Below, in pieces: positions 1 through 10,439 of a stretch of DNA of 64,000 nt. This stretch comes from Amylostereum areolatum (taxonomy: Eukaryota > Basidiomycota > Agaricomycetes > Russulales > Stereaceae). Under the pieces are notes generated by a model. That model was not told the DNA's origin, searched no databases, and saw only the letters and a program-made list of their open reading frames with translations. Each line of letters starts with the position of its first letter. Position 1 is the first letter of the stretch. Location: the NCBI GenBank assembly GCA_012932865.1, contig SAXG01000052.1, positions 1-64,000 on the forward strand, read 5' to 3'. The translations under genes were made by a program, and so were the position numbers.

Positions 1-1117
1 GAAGCATTCTTTGGTAATAAACCAAGTGATCGGCACCGCGGGTAGGCCGAGCTTCTCCATGAAGCAAAATCACTGACCGATGTGACCTAGAACTGCATGT
101 GGCTTATACATATCGTGGGATTCCGTCAGTCTACGTCTTACGAATTCTCACCCCATCCTGATGCACCATTCAGGTCGTATCTTGCGGACTTTGACCTCCA
201 AGGAAATGGTAATATACCTGGCTGAAATCCCAACAATTTCGATCTCACAATGAGTCTTCCATAGACCTCAGTCCACTCCTGGATTGGATCAAAGAGTACT
301 TCTCGCCTGCGTCTGAAGAAGCACAACTGTAGAGGATGCTTGGCGAGATGCCACTCCCGTCACCGTGACCGACCGTATGCCGCTCATCCTGCAGCACAAT
401 GGCCATCACGAACAATTATTGGCTACGAAATCACAAAGGTCGGACATACCAATCTGCTCACGTTCAGACCCTCTCGGTGCGTATCCCTCCACGACCCATG
501 CTTCTGTTCCTAATTTCATTTGGTCTATCAGGCAAGTGCACGAGTTAGTTCGCGAGGCAGCGCTTGCGCAATTTTTTGGTCACAAGCCTGTCGAGCCGAG
601 CCCAAGGGCAGCACCGCGCACCGTATTTTCGAATCAATCAAAAACCATTCCACAACCACGGAAACGTCGCGCGAGCCGTTCTCCTTCGGATCAAAGCGCA
701 CGGCAAGCCCCGTGAAACGTATCCGTGCGGGGTCGTGTGGTCCCCCAACGCGGACTGGAAGTGATAGAAATCGACAGTGACGACAATGTTGGGAGCCCTC
801 GGGAAGGGTTGAAGGGCGGAGATGCGGGCGCGAAATCTGAAACTCGGTCTTCTAGGGAGAAGGGGAAGGGGAAGAGAAATACGTCTGAAGGGGGCGTTTT
901 AACGCCAGCAGACGTTTTGAAGTCCTTTCGGATCGACCAAAGAATCTATCGTGAGTGCGTTACACTGGTTGTCCGAACATGCTTATGTTCATCTTTGGTT
1001 GTATCCACAGACGAAAACAGAAGTATCAGATATGGCGGTTCTCTTTGGGAAACCCGGGAAGAAGATGACAAACGGACACGAAGAATTGTTACGAGCAGAA
1101 GGTTTGCTGACTCCTGA
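1..1117 (+). CDS. C78-family peptidase (ZUP1/Mug105-like, DUF1671), 3' part
   Basis: The gene enters from the left edge, so its N-terminus and probably its catalytic cysteine lie outside the window. Short exons joined by roughly 50-nt introns (for example about 130-178 and 480-532) read AYTYRGIPSYLADFDLQG, then DWIKEYFSP, then LILQHNGHSRTIIGYE. The last is the Q-x-x-GHSRT-hydrophobic-G block that holds the active-site His in peptidase family C78. The C-terminal part has an acidic linker with VIEIDSDD near 768, which resembles a SUMO-interacting motif, and then a conserved end (VLKSFRIDQRIYRRKQKYQ, later RRIVTSRRF). Animal UFSPs cleave UFM1, whereas ZUP1 and S. pombe Mug105 are K63 ubiquitin peptidases. 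The fungal member is more likely a deubiquitinase (inference). The frame is broken by 1 nt near 105 and near 1050, both in otherwise conserved stretches. The call rests mainly on the GHSRT block. Confidence 0.7.
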
Positions 1118-1380
1118 GGGCATGGGACTCATGACAGATCTGGGGACTGTTTCGAGTACTTTACTGCTGGGACGATATTTACTGGACTATGGAGCCTTAT
1201 CATAACTAATGTCGAACCATGATGGCGAGAACGTGGAGTAATATATCATACATTGCGGCTCGCCTTGTAAACTATCTATCTGCTTCTCTGCTAGAAATTG
1301 AGCGGTGCTTCGGTATTTACGTAATCAAGGAGGCCATTGCCTTGCGATCCTAACAGGGGCAAACAAGCGTCTTCCTCCGG

Positions 1381-2378
1381 ATGGCGAACACCACCGTTCG
1401 AGGGGCATTGGCTATTCATGGACAAAATCCTCAGGTATCATCTATCCTACTCCCAACAGATCCGTCTTATTGAACAATATGTTCTAGTTTCTCGTTGAAA
1501 CCGTTATTCGGAACCGCATCTACGAATCATCCTTCTGGAAGGAACACTGCTTCGCCTTGACGGGTACTGTTTTACCATATGGTCGTTTCGTGCTTGCTGC
1601 TGATCATATGTTAGCTGAGACAATTATAGATAAAGCGATTGAGCTTAGGAATATCGGCGGGGTATACGGAAACCAAAGACCAACTGAATTTCTTTGCCTG
1701 CTGCTGAAGCTCCTTCAGATCCAACCAGAGAAGGAAATCCTCGTAGAATATCTACAAGCGGATGAGTTCAAGTACGATCTTATGCTTTCGGCGAAAGTAG
1801 CACACTCATGCTTTCTTGCTCACTACAGATACCTGAGAGCGTTGGCTGCGATGTACATTCGCATGACGTTCAGACCTGTGGAGGTGTACGGCCTCCTGGA
1901 ACCACTCTTGAAAGACTTCCGTAAGCTTCGTACACGGGATATGGGTAACGTGCTTCACACATTCACACCGAGTAACTGTCTGATCGCATACTCAGCCGGG
2001 TATTCTCTGGTTCACATCGACGAATTGGTGGACCAGCTCCTAAACGAGGACCGCGTGTGTGACATTATTCTCCCTCGAATACCGAAACGTCAGGTCCTGG
2101 AAGAAAGCGGGGATATAGGTCCCCGAAAGAGTCGGCTCTTAGACGCTATGGAGGGTAAAGATGACGCAGGTAGCGAGAGGAGCAGAAGCCCCAGCAGAAG
2201 CAGTCAAGGAGGCGACAGCCCCCAACACGCCTTGTCGCATTCAGATGCAGGTTCGCGCTATGCTTCGCGTAGTCCGTCAGGCTCCCGTTTCCGCTCTCGC
2301 TCTCGCTCTGTCTCGAAGTCTCCGTATCGTTCACGAAGCCGTAGCTTTTCTCCCGACCGCATAAATAAAGAGCAATGA
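1381..2378 (+). CDS. PRP38: Pre-mRNA splicing factor Prp38
   Basis: Prp38 is a U4/U6.U5 tri-snRNP protein needed for spliceosome activation in the nucleus. Five exons (1381-1434, 1488-1563, 1615-1771, 1829-1944, 1996-2378) give about 261 residues with every junction in frame. The first exon reads MANTTVRGALAIHGQNPQ, matching the start of Prp38 in animals and fungi. The PRP38 domain follows, with IRNRIYESSFWKEHCF, GGVYGNQRPTEFLCLLLK, LQIQPEKEILVEY and EDRVCDIILPRIPKR. The last ~70 residues form an Arg/Ser-rich tail (RSRSRS repeats near 2290-2350), as in metazoan PRPF38A and unlike the short budding-yeast protein. It lies about 260 bp behind the C78 peptidase on the same strand and is convergent with the uL15m gene, with only 29 bp between stop codons. 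The identity is very secure. Confidence 0.95.
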
Positions 2379-2407
2379 TCGTGCAATGCAAAAAAGCGAT
2401 ACACATG

Positions 2408-3352
2408 TCATTTTCTGGTATCGAATTCCTGCTTCTTGAACGCTGTGAGCTGTTTGGAAAGCTCCCGCCAGCGCTCCTGGATAACAGGCATCTTGGTGAT
2501 GCTCTCTGGGGCTAGGTAGCCGCGATTCTTCCAGTTTGTATACCACTCTGCGTTCCCTGGTAAGAGACAGATATAACGAATGAAGTAAATCGTAACTCAC
2601 CAATGTCCTCTCGACGTGTAGGAGCTGCTGCGACCCGATCCGCGCGACCCTTGACGCAGTCGTACAGGGAAAGGCGATTATGGTACTGACAAAAGACAGA
2701 GCCACCCAGACTTTCTACTGCTTGGATGGCGCCCTTGGAAGCCCGGGACGGAATGATATGTATGGGAACATTGAGATGCTCGGCGCCCTATAGAGAACCT
2801 TTGAGGATGCATATGTTGTAGAAGATATAGTCACGTACGTCGCTCAAAAGCTTCACGCCGTCATGTGCGTCATGAATGCACCCGCTCATGACGAGCTCTC
2901 GGGCAGTGATGGGTTTCTCCGGTGAAGAGGACAAACGGCCCTGGTCTATCCAGTGCGCTATCCTGTCCAAGTTAACAGGAGCATATGTCTTCCCGTTGCT
3001 TTACGGCGAGCACTCGATGAGAAGAACATAGTCGGCAAGTAAAGAGAGCGCACGCGTTAACAAAGCCTTTCTTGGGAAACAGCTTGGAGATAGTCGTCTG
3101 ACCTCCCTCAAAACCCGCTTTCGGCTTGCCATTGCCTGACCGCGCCTTTTGGCCTTTGTGTCCACGGCCGGACGTCTTCCCGAGGCCAGAGCTCCGACCA
3201 CGACCCAACCGCTTTTGCTGTTTGAAACGAATTGAGAGTCAGCGCGGGAAAAAAAGCACAAAGGGCTTACGGTACTCTGATGATCCGGGTGCAGGGGGTA
3301 AGTTGAAAAGATGGACACGTCGAGGTGCGGCCCTGAAGCGTACAGCAGACAT
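2408..3352 (-). CDS. MRPL10: Mitochondrial large-subunit ribosomal protein uL15m
   Basis: This is a bacterial-type L15 of the mitochondrial 54S subunit. The start at 3352 gives a short basic presequence ([17 protein letters not shown]) leading into PAPGSS. Exon 2 carries the L15 signature [20 protein letters not shown] followed by [10 protein letters not shown] and FEGGQT. Later exons give [34 protein letters not shown] and the fungal C-terminus ending [10 protein letters not shown]. One intron near 3052 uses a GTGCGC donor. The exon 1 donor (GTAAGC, about 3270) leaves phase 1, but the acceptor needs phase 0, so one base appears to be surplus in exon 1 or the junction is non-canonical. The gene is divergent from MOD5 across 142 bp. 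Confidence 0.92.
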
Positions 3353-3494
3353 GGCGAAGTAGGAGGACACTCGGGGCGTCTCAGCTTCAGCAGCCGTATT
3401 GCTCGCCCGGCAACTGCCGATCAGGCACTCCACGCGACAAGCCGTCGACCACCAAAACGGAACTGACAGAACGTTGAGTCCTCCCTTTCCACTG
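3353..3494. promoter_or_regulatory. Shared promoter between uL15m and MOD5 genes
   Basis: Only 142 bp separate the start codons of two divergent genes, the mitochondrial ribosomal protein (minus strand) and the tRNA isopentenyltransferase (plus strand). Both core promoters and 5' UTRs must fit here. I see no clear TATA box. Both products serve translation, so co-regulation is plausible but is only inferred from the layout. Confidence 0.5.
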
Positions 3495-5376
3495 ATGGCT
3501 CTAAAACCACTCATAGCGATTTGCGGGACAACCGGCGTCGGGAAATCAAAGCTGGCTGTGGAGCTGGCCTTACGTTTGTCACAGGACAATCCCTCCAGGG
3601 AGTGGAAGGGTGCGAAGATCATTAATGCGGACGCAATGCAGGCGTACAAAGGTCTGGACGTCATCACAAACAAAATGCCGGTCGAAGATCGTAAGGGTGT
3701 CGGCCATCTTCTCATGGACTTCAAGGAAGCTGGAGAACAATACGTGGTCGGCCAATGGGTTAACGATGCTATGGACGCAGTGAGTGGTCTCGCACTCCGT
3801 ACAAGTATGTCGTTGATCTTGATCTGGCGTTCTTTGTCTAGATAGATGATATGCACGGTCGAAAAGAAATACCCATTGTCGTCGGCGGAACGTCTTATTG
3901 GCTTCAGCACCTGGTATTCCCGAACAGGCTTGCTGCAGAACCCTTTGATTCTCATGCCTCCGTCGTACCCTCACCCCCTTCGCGCGAACTTGTAGAAGCC
4001 TTGTCGCGTTTATCCCCGGAGCACCGTGAACTTTTCAATGCCCTTCCTTCGAGTCCTCCCTCAGCCGCAGACGAACCTGCCTCTGCCTTCCAACTCTACT
4101 CTTTGCTTGCTGCTCTTGACCCCGCCATATCCAGTCGATGGCATTGGCGCGATACTCGGAAGGTGTTACGAAGCTTGATACTTATGAAAGAGACCGGGAG
4201 GAAAACTAGCTTGATTTATCAGGAACAGTCACAAACAGCTGTAGCCCCCAGGTACGTACTAGTGTCCATTACGCTGGTCCTACAGCTCAAACTGGACTAG
4301 GTATCGCGCCTTGTTCTTGTGGTTATATTCCGATCCTATTGCTCTCAACCCACGCCTTGAACAGCGAATCGACGAGATGATCAAGGTTTTCATATGCTAT
4401 TCCTTTTCAGATGCTGCGTCCTCAATCAATTTTCGCAGAATGGGACTTTTGGCCGAAGTAGTTGAGATGAGGACTTTGGCATCCACGCGCCACGACTCCC
4501 ACCTTTCGATCGCAGACTACACGGTCGGAGTGTACCAGTCGATTGGTGAGGCAGCCAGCCATTCACAGATTACGCGGCGACACTGATATGAGTTAGGATT
4601 CAAGGAATTCAGCGGTTACCTTGATGATCCCACTCGAGCTGAAGATTCCTATGTTGCTGCTGTGACTGGCATGAAAAACTCTACGCGAAGATACGCGAAG
4701 CGGCAAGTCTCTTGGATCCGCAACAAGCTGCTACCTGCCATCTATGCCGCCAATACCTCGGCCCTACCCAGCAACGAGGGCCCACATGCATATCTACTTG
4801 ATGCTAGTGGTTAGTTCTCTGTCTGTTTCCGCGTATGTCCTCATTCGTACGTCTTACGCCGATGCACTAGATCCTGAACTGTGGCACACTTGCGTACAAA
4901 CCTTGGCCACGAATATATCAGAGGGTACGTTCACATCTCCTTACGCTACCTCTGTCTGAGGAATATGTGCAGCGTTCTTAACTTGCAGCGACCTCCCAAA
5001 TCCTCGGTCGTTATCACGAGTCGCCGAAAGCATGCTGTCGGTGAAGGACAAACCAACAAGGTACCCTTTTCGGCTCGATCCATCGAGTGAGCTGAATACT
5101 GACTTCTGACAGTGCGGAGGCCGTCTTGCAAGCGCGCAAGAAATTACCTGCCCCGTTTGCAGCGTCGATGCATCTCAGCCCGTCATGCTGGAAGAAGGGC
5201 TAGAATGGGATGCGCACGAAAAGACGCGGGCACATCGCCGGCTGGCTAGGAGGAGCAATCGTGAAATGCCAAGCCAGACGGTATGGGCTCATCCCGACTT
5301 GGAGAATGCATCTGTTGGAGACATCGCATGCGATGCCGCCGCAGGTCTACCAACGCCAGCGGGCGGTTTGATTTAG
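3495..5376 (+). CDS. MOD5: tRNA dimethylallyltransferase (IPP transferase) Mod5
   Basis: The enzyme adds a dimethylallyl group from DMAPP to A37 of tRNAs reading UNN codons, in cytosol, nucleus and mitochondria. The start at 3495 gives MALKPLIAICGTTGVGKSKL with the P-loop GTTGVGKS. It is followed by INADAMQAYKGLDVITNK (the DSxQxY-type substrate motif), then IPIVVGGTSYWLQHL after an intron at about 3781-3841. RIDEMIK, a late conserved exon GFKEFSGYL, and a C-terminal C2H2-type zinc finger (CGGRL..CPVC, then HEKTRAHRR near 5215-5240) complete the eukaryotic architecture. The intron at 4386-4438 has good borders, but the frame resumes only if one G of the GGG at 4442-4444 is ignored, giving NGLLAEVVEM. 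An in-frame upstream start that could supply a mitochondrial form is not obvious. Confidence 0.93.
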
Positions 5377-6233
5377 TAGTATCCCTCGGCCGGATTCGAG
5401 AGGAATCAACAAGACGTCACATACATAATCACCCAACGTTCTCTTCACCTTAAATAAGTAAAGTACCATATACATGGTTTGGCCAGATCAGCACCGTCCT
5501 CCCCTTCCCAAAAGGTGCACTTATAATAAGTATGATCGATATCCGTTAAGCGCTTCGGGGTCCGTGAAAGAGACTTACAACTGTTTGGCACTGACAGGAA
5601 ACTTATGGATCCCCGGGCTCATCGGAATCATCATACTCAAATCCTTCAAGTCGGTGAAAGATTGTACGAAGAAGTCGAGCGGCACGTAGGCTAAAGGCTA
5701 ACCTGGAAAGATTTCGCCAGTTGTTAACACACCCTTCCGAAAGCAATCCCTTTTATCACTGAATTCCACAAACGCACCAGTGCTCTATTATGCGGTCAAT
5801 ACAAGCTGGCAAGGAGCGGGACGACGCAAAGGCATAGTAGATATCAATGTATGTAACACGGTATGATATATATAAGGAGGGGAGCACGACCACGACAGAC
5901 GACTAACGGCATCGAAGAGATTGAAGAACAGAATGAAATAGGCAAACTTTTGTCACGCGTGCAGCTGGATGATGAAGAAGCAAAGGGCGATCGGAACCAA
6001 ACGAACGACGGTAGCACTTCGCGCGACGAAGTGATCAGATTTCCGGAGTACACGAGCACATTGGGGAAGATAGACGGGAGGAGATGAAAGATGGGCGAAA
6101 GCAAGAGATAGATGGCAGAGACCGACGCTGGGGATAGGCCCCGAAACAGCCTCACCCACCGCAGGAATAAATGCGCGGGAGGGGAACAAAAGTGTCCTTT
6201 CAGATCCACAAGACGATGATACTGTACCCGTGA
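5377..6233. other. Intergenic region between convergent MOD5 and RRM/R3H gene
   Basis: These 857 bp hold the 3' flanks of two convergent genes. Open frames here are short and show no recognisable protein. The stretch 5790-5880 is A/T-rich with TATA-like runs and probably carries polyadenylation signals. I see no structured repeat or RNA gene. Confidence 0.4.
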
Positions 6234-8051
6234 TTACATTTCCAACGGCTCGTGCGAGCGCGTGTCCAGCCCGCCTCGCGCCTGCGACTCGCTCACGGCC
6301 ACGCGATCCCGACGCGTGCCGAAGCCGGACACACCAGGTCCGCGCGGCTGCCGCACGACACCGCTGGTGGGACTCTCGAGCCTGTCGTTCCCACCGTTGA
6401 TGGCGTTGGCGACGCTAGCGGGCAAGCTGGGGCACGGGAGGCACGCCGCCGAAGCCACCCGGGCTGAAGAGCGAGTTGAAGTTGTTCGCCGGGGAGCGAC
6501 GGGGTGGGGACGCGATGGTCGCGTAGCCCTCACGCATGTTGCCGTTCGACAGGCGGGTGTTGAGGCGCGGCGTGGCCGTGTGCAACGTCTTCATGTCTGG
6601 CATCGACTTTTTGGCGCGCAGCGACTGGGCGAGACTCCCCGAGGGCGAGGTCGGCTGAGAGATACGCGGCCGAAGGAGTACGGGTGAGGCCGGGGTGACG
6701 GGCAGCTTGCTGTCTCTGTAACACAACGTACGATCAATGTTGGCAACACAAGTTTCAGAAAATCCGGTGCCAACGGACCTTCTCGGGGTCGATGCGGGTG
6801 ACGACCGCATAGCGGTCCTCGCCTTCGCCGACGGAGTAGTGGTACACGCCCAGCTTTTGCGCGATCAAGTGCACGATCCGGCGTTGCTTGGGGGTGAGCG
6901 TACGGGAGAAGGCGAGCTCATCACGCATGTGATCGTCCTTGAAGAGCAAGATGCGCGAGTAGATCTCGAGCGTGGACGGATCGTTGAGATCCAGTTCGTT
7001 GGCCTGGGCGTTCTTGCTGGGCGTCATGGGGGGCGGTGTAGTCACGCCTGTACGGCTGGGGGATGGGCATGGGAGGAATTGCCGGGGGAGGAGAGTACTG
7101 CTGGGGCGGCATGAACGGCATCGCGGACGGATACGAACGCTGAGGGGAGAAGGTGGGCGTGATGACCGAGCCGTAGTCGTCGTACGGGGTCTGAGGTGTC
7201 TGCTGGCCACCGAGCTGTTCCTTCTCCATCTGCATAGATCGCATGCGACGAATAGGCCTTCTCACGCTCGATGCGCTTCCTTTTCGCCGGCCTGGAGAAC
7301 CTTCTTGTACTCGACGCGCAGCTTGCGACCCTGGACGTCGAAGCCGTTGAGAGCGGCCACGACCGCATCGGCGTCGGAGGACTGGCGGAAGTTGGCGAAG
7401 GCGAGACCGCGGAAGGAGCCGGACTGGTCGAGATGGTAATTGAACGCATACGGGGTCGGGATGGAGAGCGAGGCCTGAGGTGATGGGGATGAGAAAAAAG
7501 AGCGAGAGCGATGTGGAGGAGGACTTACGATGATGTCGAGCAGGGTTTCGCGTTTGACGTTGAAAGGGATGTTCTTGATGACGATTGCGGTGGGTATAAT
7601 CTCCTCGTCGAGACCTTGCCCTCCAGGGGAGCTCGAAAGCATCGGGGTGGTGATGTGAGGAAGTTGAGGCGGAGGCGATCCTCCGCCTGAGGAGAGATCG
7701 GAAGTGTTGGGAGGGGAAAGAGAGCGAGTGTCGACGAAGACGTTGCTGTTGTCCATCCATTGCTGGAAAGGAGAGGTGAGAAGGGGATTGGGAGAGAGGG
7801 AGAAAAGGGGCGCGCACAGAAGGCAAACCGCCGCGGGCGGGCTTGTTCTTGAGGGGGGAGGCATTCATGCTGAGAGGGCTGTAGGCAGACTGGGCGGAAA
7901 TGGGAGGGGAGGTGGAGAAATGGTAGTGGGGTTTGACGTTGCCGCTTGAGTTGCCGTCGTAATCGTAAGAGTCGTGAGGGCGCTGGACGGACTGGGAAGA
8001 GAGCGAGAGGGCGGCGATGTCGGGCGTGGACGACGTCGTGGACGAGGACAT
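6234..8051 (-). CDS. RRM + R3H RNA-binding protein (Pin4/Cip1-like)
   Basis: The start at 8051 (MSSSTTSSTPDIAALSLS) opens a Ser/Pro-rich N-terminus. Exon 1 ends at 7818 after GLPS and joins QWMDNSNVF at 7762. A single RRM lies at about 7600-7290, with RNP2-like TAIVIKNIPFNV and RNP1-like RGLAFANF, split by an intron after LLDII. It is followed by a Gln/Pro-rich linker and an R3H domain near 6960-6790 (DELAFSRTLTPKQRRIVHLI, then KLGVYHYSVGEGEDRYAVV). The C-terminal VVRQPRGPG motif near 6340 recurs in fungal homologues from memory. Relatives are S. cerevisiae Pin4/Mdt1 and S. pombe Cip1/Cip2, which act in post-transcriptional regulation and stress or checkpoint responses. The conserved protein changes frame by 1 nt at about 7276, 7253, 7028-7033 and 6416-6425. 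The exon join after the R3H domain (about 6775-6725) is also unresolved. Confidence 0.85.
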
Positions 8052-8327
8052 GATTGAGCGTGAACGACGGCGACGACGACGAGAGCGGGAGCGGGAGCGG
8101 GGAAAGATGCCAGCACAGGGCCACGGGCGGTCGACGAGCGGCGGGGGGAGTGAGCGGAATGCGAAAGAGAGGAACGAGATCAAAGGCGCCGGCTTCAGTT
8201 CCACAGCTTCCCCCACGAGGCCTTTCCTTTTTTTTCTCTCCCTCTTCTCTTTTCTTGTTCGTTTCCGTGTGCATTTTGCGCAGGCTCTGCCCGCTTCCCT
8301 GTTGTCCCCCCGGGGGCAACGCTCAGT

Positions 8328-8714
8328 CTACAACATCGTGTACTCTACAGCTAGTAGCTCATCGCACTCCCTCCACCCCCATCGCCGCAGGCATCGGTGC
8401 AGGCAGTATCCCATTAAGATCCTACCACCACCGATATCGTCCGTGAATGATCCCATGGCCCTCGTATCGGCGATCGTGACGGTGATGGCGTTGTCCCTGC
8501 AGTGCTTGGTGGCGTCGTCGGTGTCGGCGTCCCCGCCATCCCCGTCACATCCGGTGTACGTGGTCTTGATCGTCCGACGGGCCCTCGGGGCGCCATAGAC
8601 GGTGGCGAAAACACCGGACGCGGGACGGGACGGCAGTGTGAACTTGGGTTTTCCCCGTGGAGGCAGAGGGCCTTCCACGAGACGAAGGGCGGTCGGAGGC
8701 GGACGGCGAGGCAT
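8328..8714 (-). CDS. Hypothetical 128-residue open frame
   Basis: An ATG-initiated frame with a basic, Pro/Arg-rich N-terminus (MPRRPPPTALRLVEGPLPP) lies between the RRM/R3H gene and the UBC11 gene. I recognise no domain. It is the only sizeable ATG frame in this ~1.2-kb interval and could be a small gene, part of a longer spliced one, or chance in GC-rich promoter DNA. The rest of 8052-9223 shows no recognisable coding sequence and should contain the RRM/R3H promoter and the UBC11 3' UTR. Confidence 0.25.
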   Translation of the reverse strand: MPRRPPPTALRLVEGPLPPRGKPKFTLPSRPASGVFATVYGAPRARRTIKTTYTGCDGDGGDADTDDATKHCRDNAITVTIADTRAMGSFTDDIGGGRILMGYCLHRCLRRWGWRECDELLAVEYTML

Positions 8715-9223
8715 TGTCGTTCAAGTAGAAGAAATGTGCAAGAAGGCGACAGGGTTTCTGCAAGTCGAGTCAACAAAACGTCGATCGCGCAAGAGACCGC
8801 ATTGTACGCACATTGGACAAGGATGCCGGGTCAACCGACTATGAAATGAGTGAGGAGGGTCCCGATGCGAAACGAGAGCCGGTTAAAGAATGTTATAGAG
8901 GAAGAGGAGAGTTATAAGCCGGGCTCCTGACAGCGCGTAGTCCTCTGCGGTGGCACGAGCAGGACGGACGGAGGCGAGGTTGTCGATAATTCCAGACCGA
9001 CTCCAGTCTGTGTCAGGCCGCAAGTCGGCAACGCGAAGTCGCCTCACTCCGTTGCCACCGCCTTTCGGTCATCCCCTGATTGTCATTCTCCATCTTCCTG
9101 CCTTTCCACTTCCTCATCACAAAGTTCTGGAGTCCGGTGCGAGGCGGTGTATATGAAGAAAACAAACAACATGCGACGGATACTAGATACAAATGCGGAG
9201 ACAATGCGAGAATGCGACCCAGC

Positions 9224-10124
9224 CTACGCGGACCCCTCATCTGCCACAGGGCGGTAGTACCTCATCAGTTGTGTCTTGAACACTGTTTCACCGTTCGTCA
9301 GCAACCTCGCGGCGAGGAAAAAGGCAACCTAATTCACGCACCCTCTGCGGAGTCCCAGATGTTTGAGGCGTCGGTGTTCAACGGCGAGGCGTTGTTGGGC
9401 TCTGCGCCGAAGTGAGCAGGGGAGGGACTAAGCTAGGATGAAACGGCCCACCTCCCAACAGCGATTGCAAGGAAAGCAGGATGGTCTGCACGCTATAGAC
9501 CGCCGACCACTTGTCCTGTACCGAAAGAGGGTGAGATGGGAACGACGGTGGCTGATGGAAGGGGCTGACCTGGAGAATGTCGAGACAGATGGCACCCGTG
9601 TTGATATCTACGTTCGGGTGGAAACAGGGCGATTCGAAGCGTATGACCGGGGGAACGTAGGGGATAGTTGGCGGGAAAGTGTATTGAGATCTTGAACGTC
9701 AGGCCGTTGTAATACTAAGCGAGCGCTGTCAGTTGGGACAGGAAGGGCATGCAGGTTTTTGCGTACCGTGCCCGAGGGACCCTCGATGGTGCCAACCCAA
9801 TCGAACAGGTTTCCGTCATTTTTAGGAAACGCGGACTGTGGAGATGGAGGATCAGTGGCGCGGTCGCAGCGAAAGATGGGCGGGAGACGCACGATTCCTG
9901 GGGATGCGGACATCTAAAGACATGATGGGAAGCTCGGTGAAGATAGAGAAAGAAAGGCAAGGGAAACCGCGGCGTACCATAAGACTCATAAGCTCACTTC
10001 CGAGACTGGAAGGGGAAAGACGTCAGGAGAGCGGTGCGGGGAGGAGGAAGACGCGATCTGACCGTTTGGTGACGCTGCCAGCACCTTCGTTGCCCTGGCC
10101 TGCGACCGGAGACTTTGTGGCCAT
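9224..10124 (-). CDS. UBC11: Ubiquitin-conjugating enzyme E2 C (APC/C-type, Ubc11/UBE2C)
   Basis: This E2 works with the anaphase-promoting complex to ubiquitinate mitotic cyclins. From the start at 10124, small exons give [38 protein letters not shown], then [19 protein letters not shown], matching the UBE2C block AFPESDNLFKWVGTI. Then come [31 protein letters not shown], and the catalytic segment [20 protein letters not shown], where the Cys of AICLDIL is the thioester residue. The [11 protein letters not shown] segment with SPLNT is characteristic of this subfamily. A last intron with a GTGCGT donor (9325 region) must be removed to reach the conserved tail [12 protein letters not shown], ending at 9224; without it the protein would stop early at 9334. 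All junctions keep frame. Confidence 0.93.
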
Positions 10125-10439
10125 GGTAGGGCGAGGGGGCGCAAGAGAAGAGGTGATCTGGTCCATGTGAGTGAGAGCGACGAAAGCGAAAACCGAACAG
10201 GATGAGAGGAGGAGGAGGAGGAGGAAAGGGAAGGAGAAGTTGAACGCGTCGAGGGTGGACCACGTGATCCGGGGGGCCCGGGGGGCGCCGAGCCGGATCT
10301 GACGTTACGCGAGCGCGGTTCGTTGCACGGCGCAGACACTCCGCCTCCATCCCCGCCTTTGCTCACACTTCATACTTACCTATCCGCCGACCGTTCGTGT
10401 ACTTCCAGGCCGTGCGCCCTTCACTTCAAGGTTCACGCC

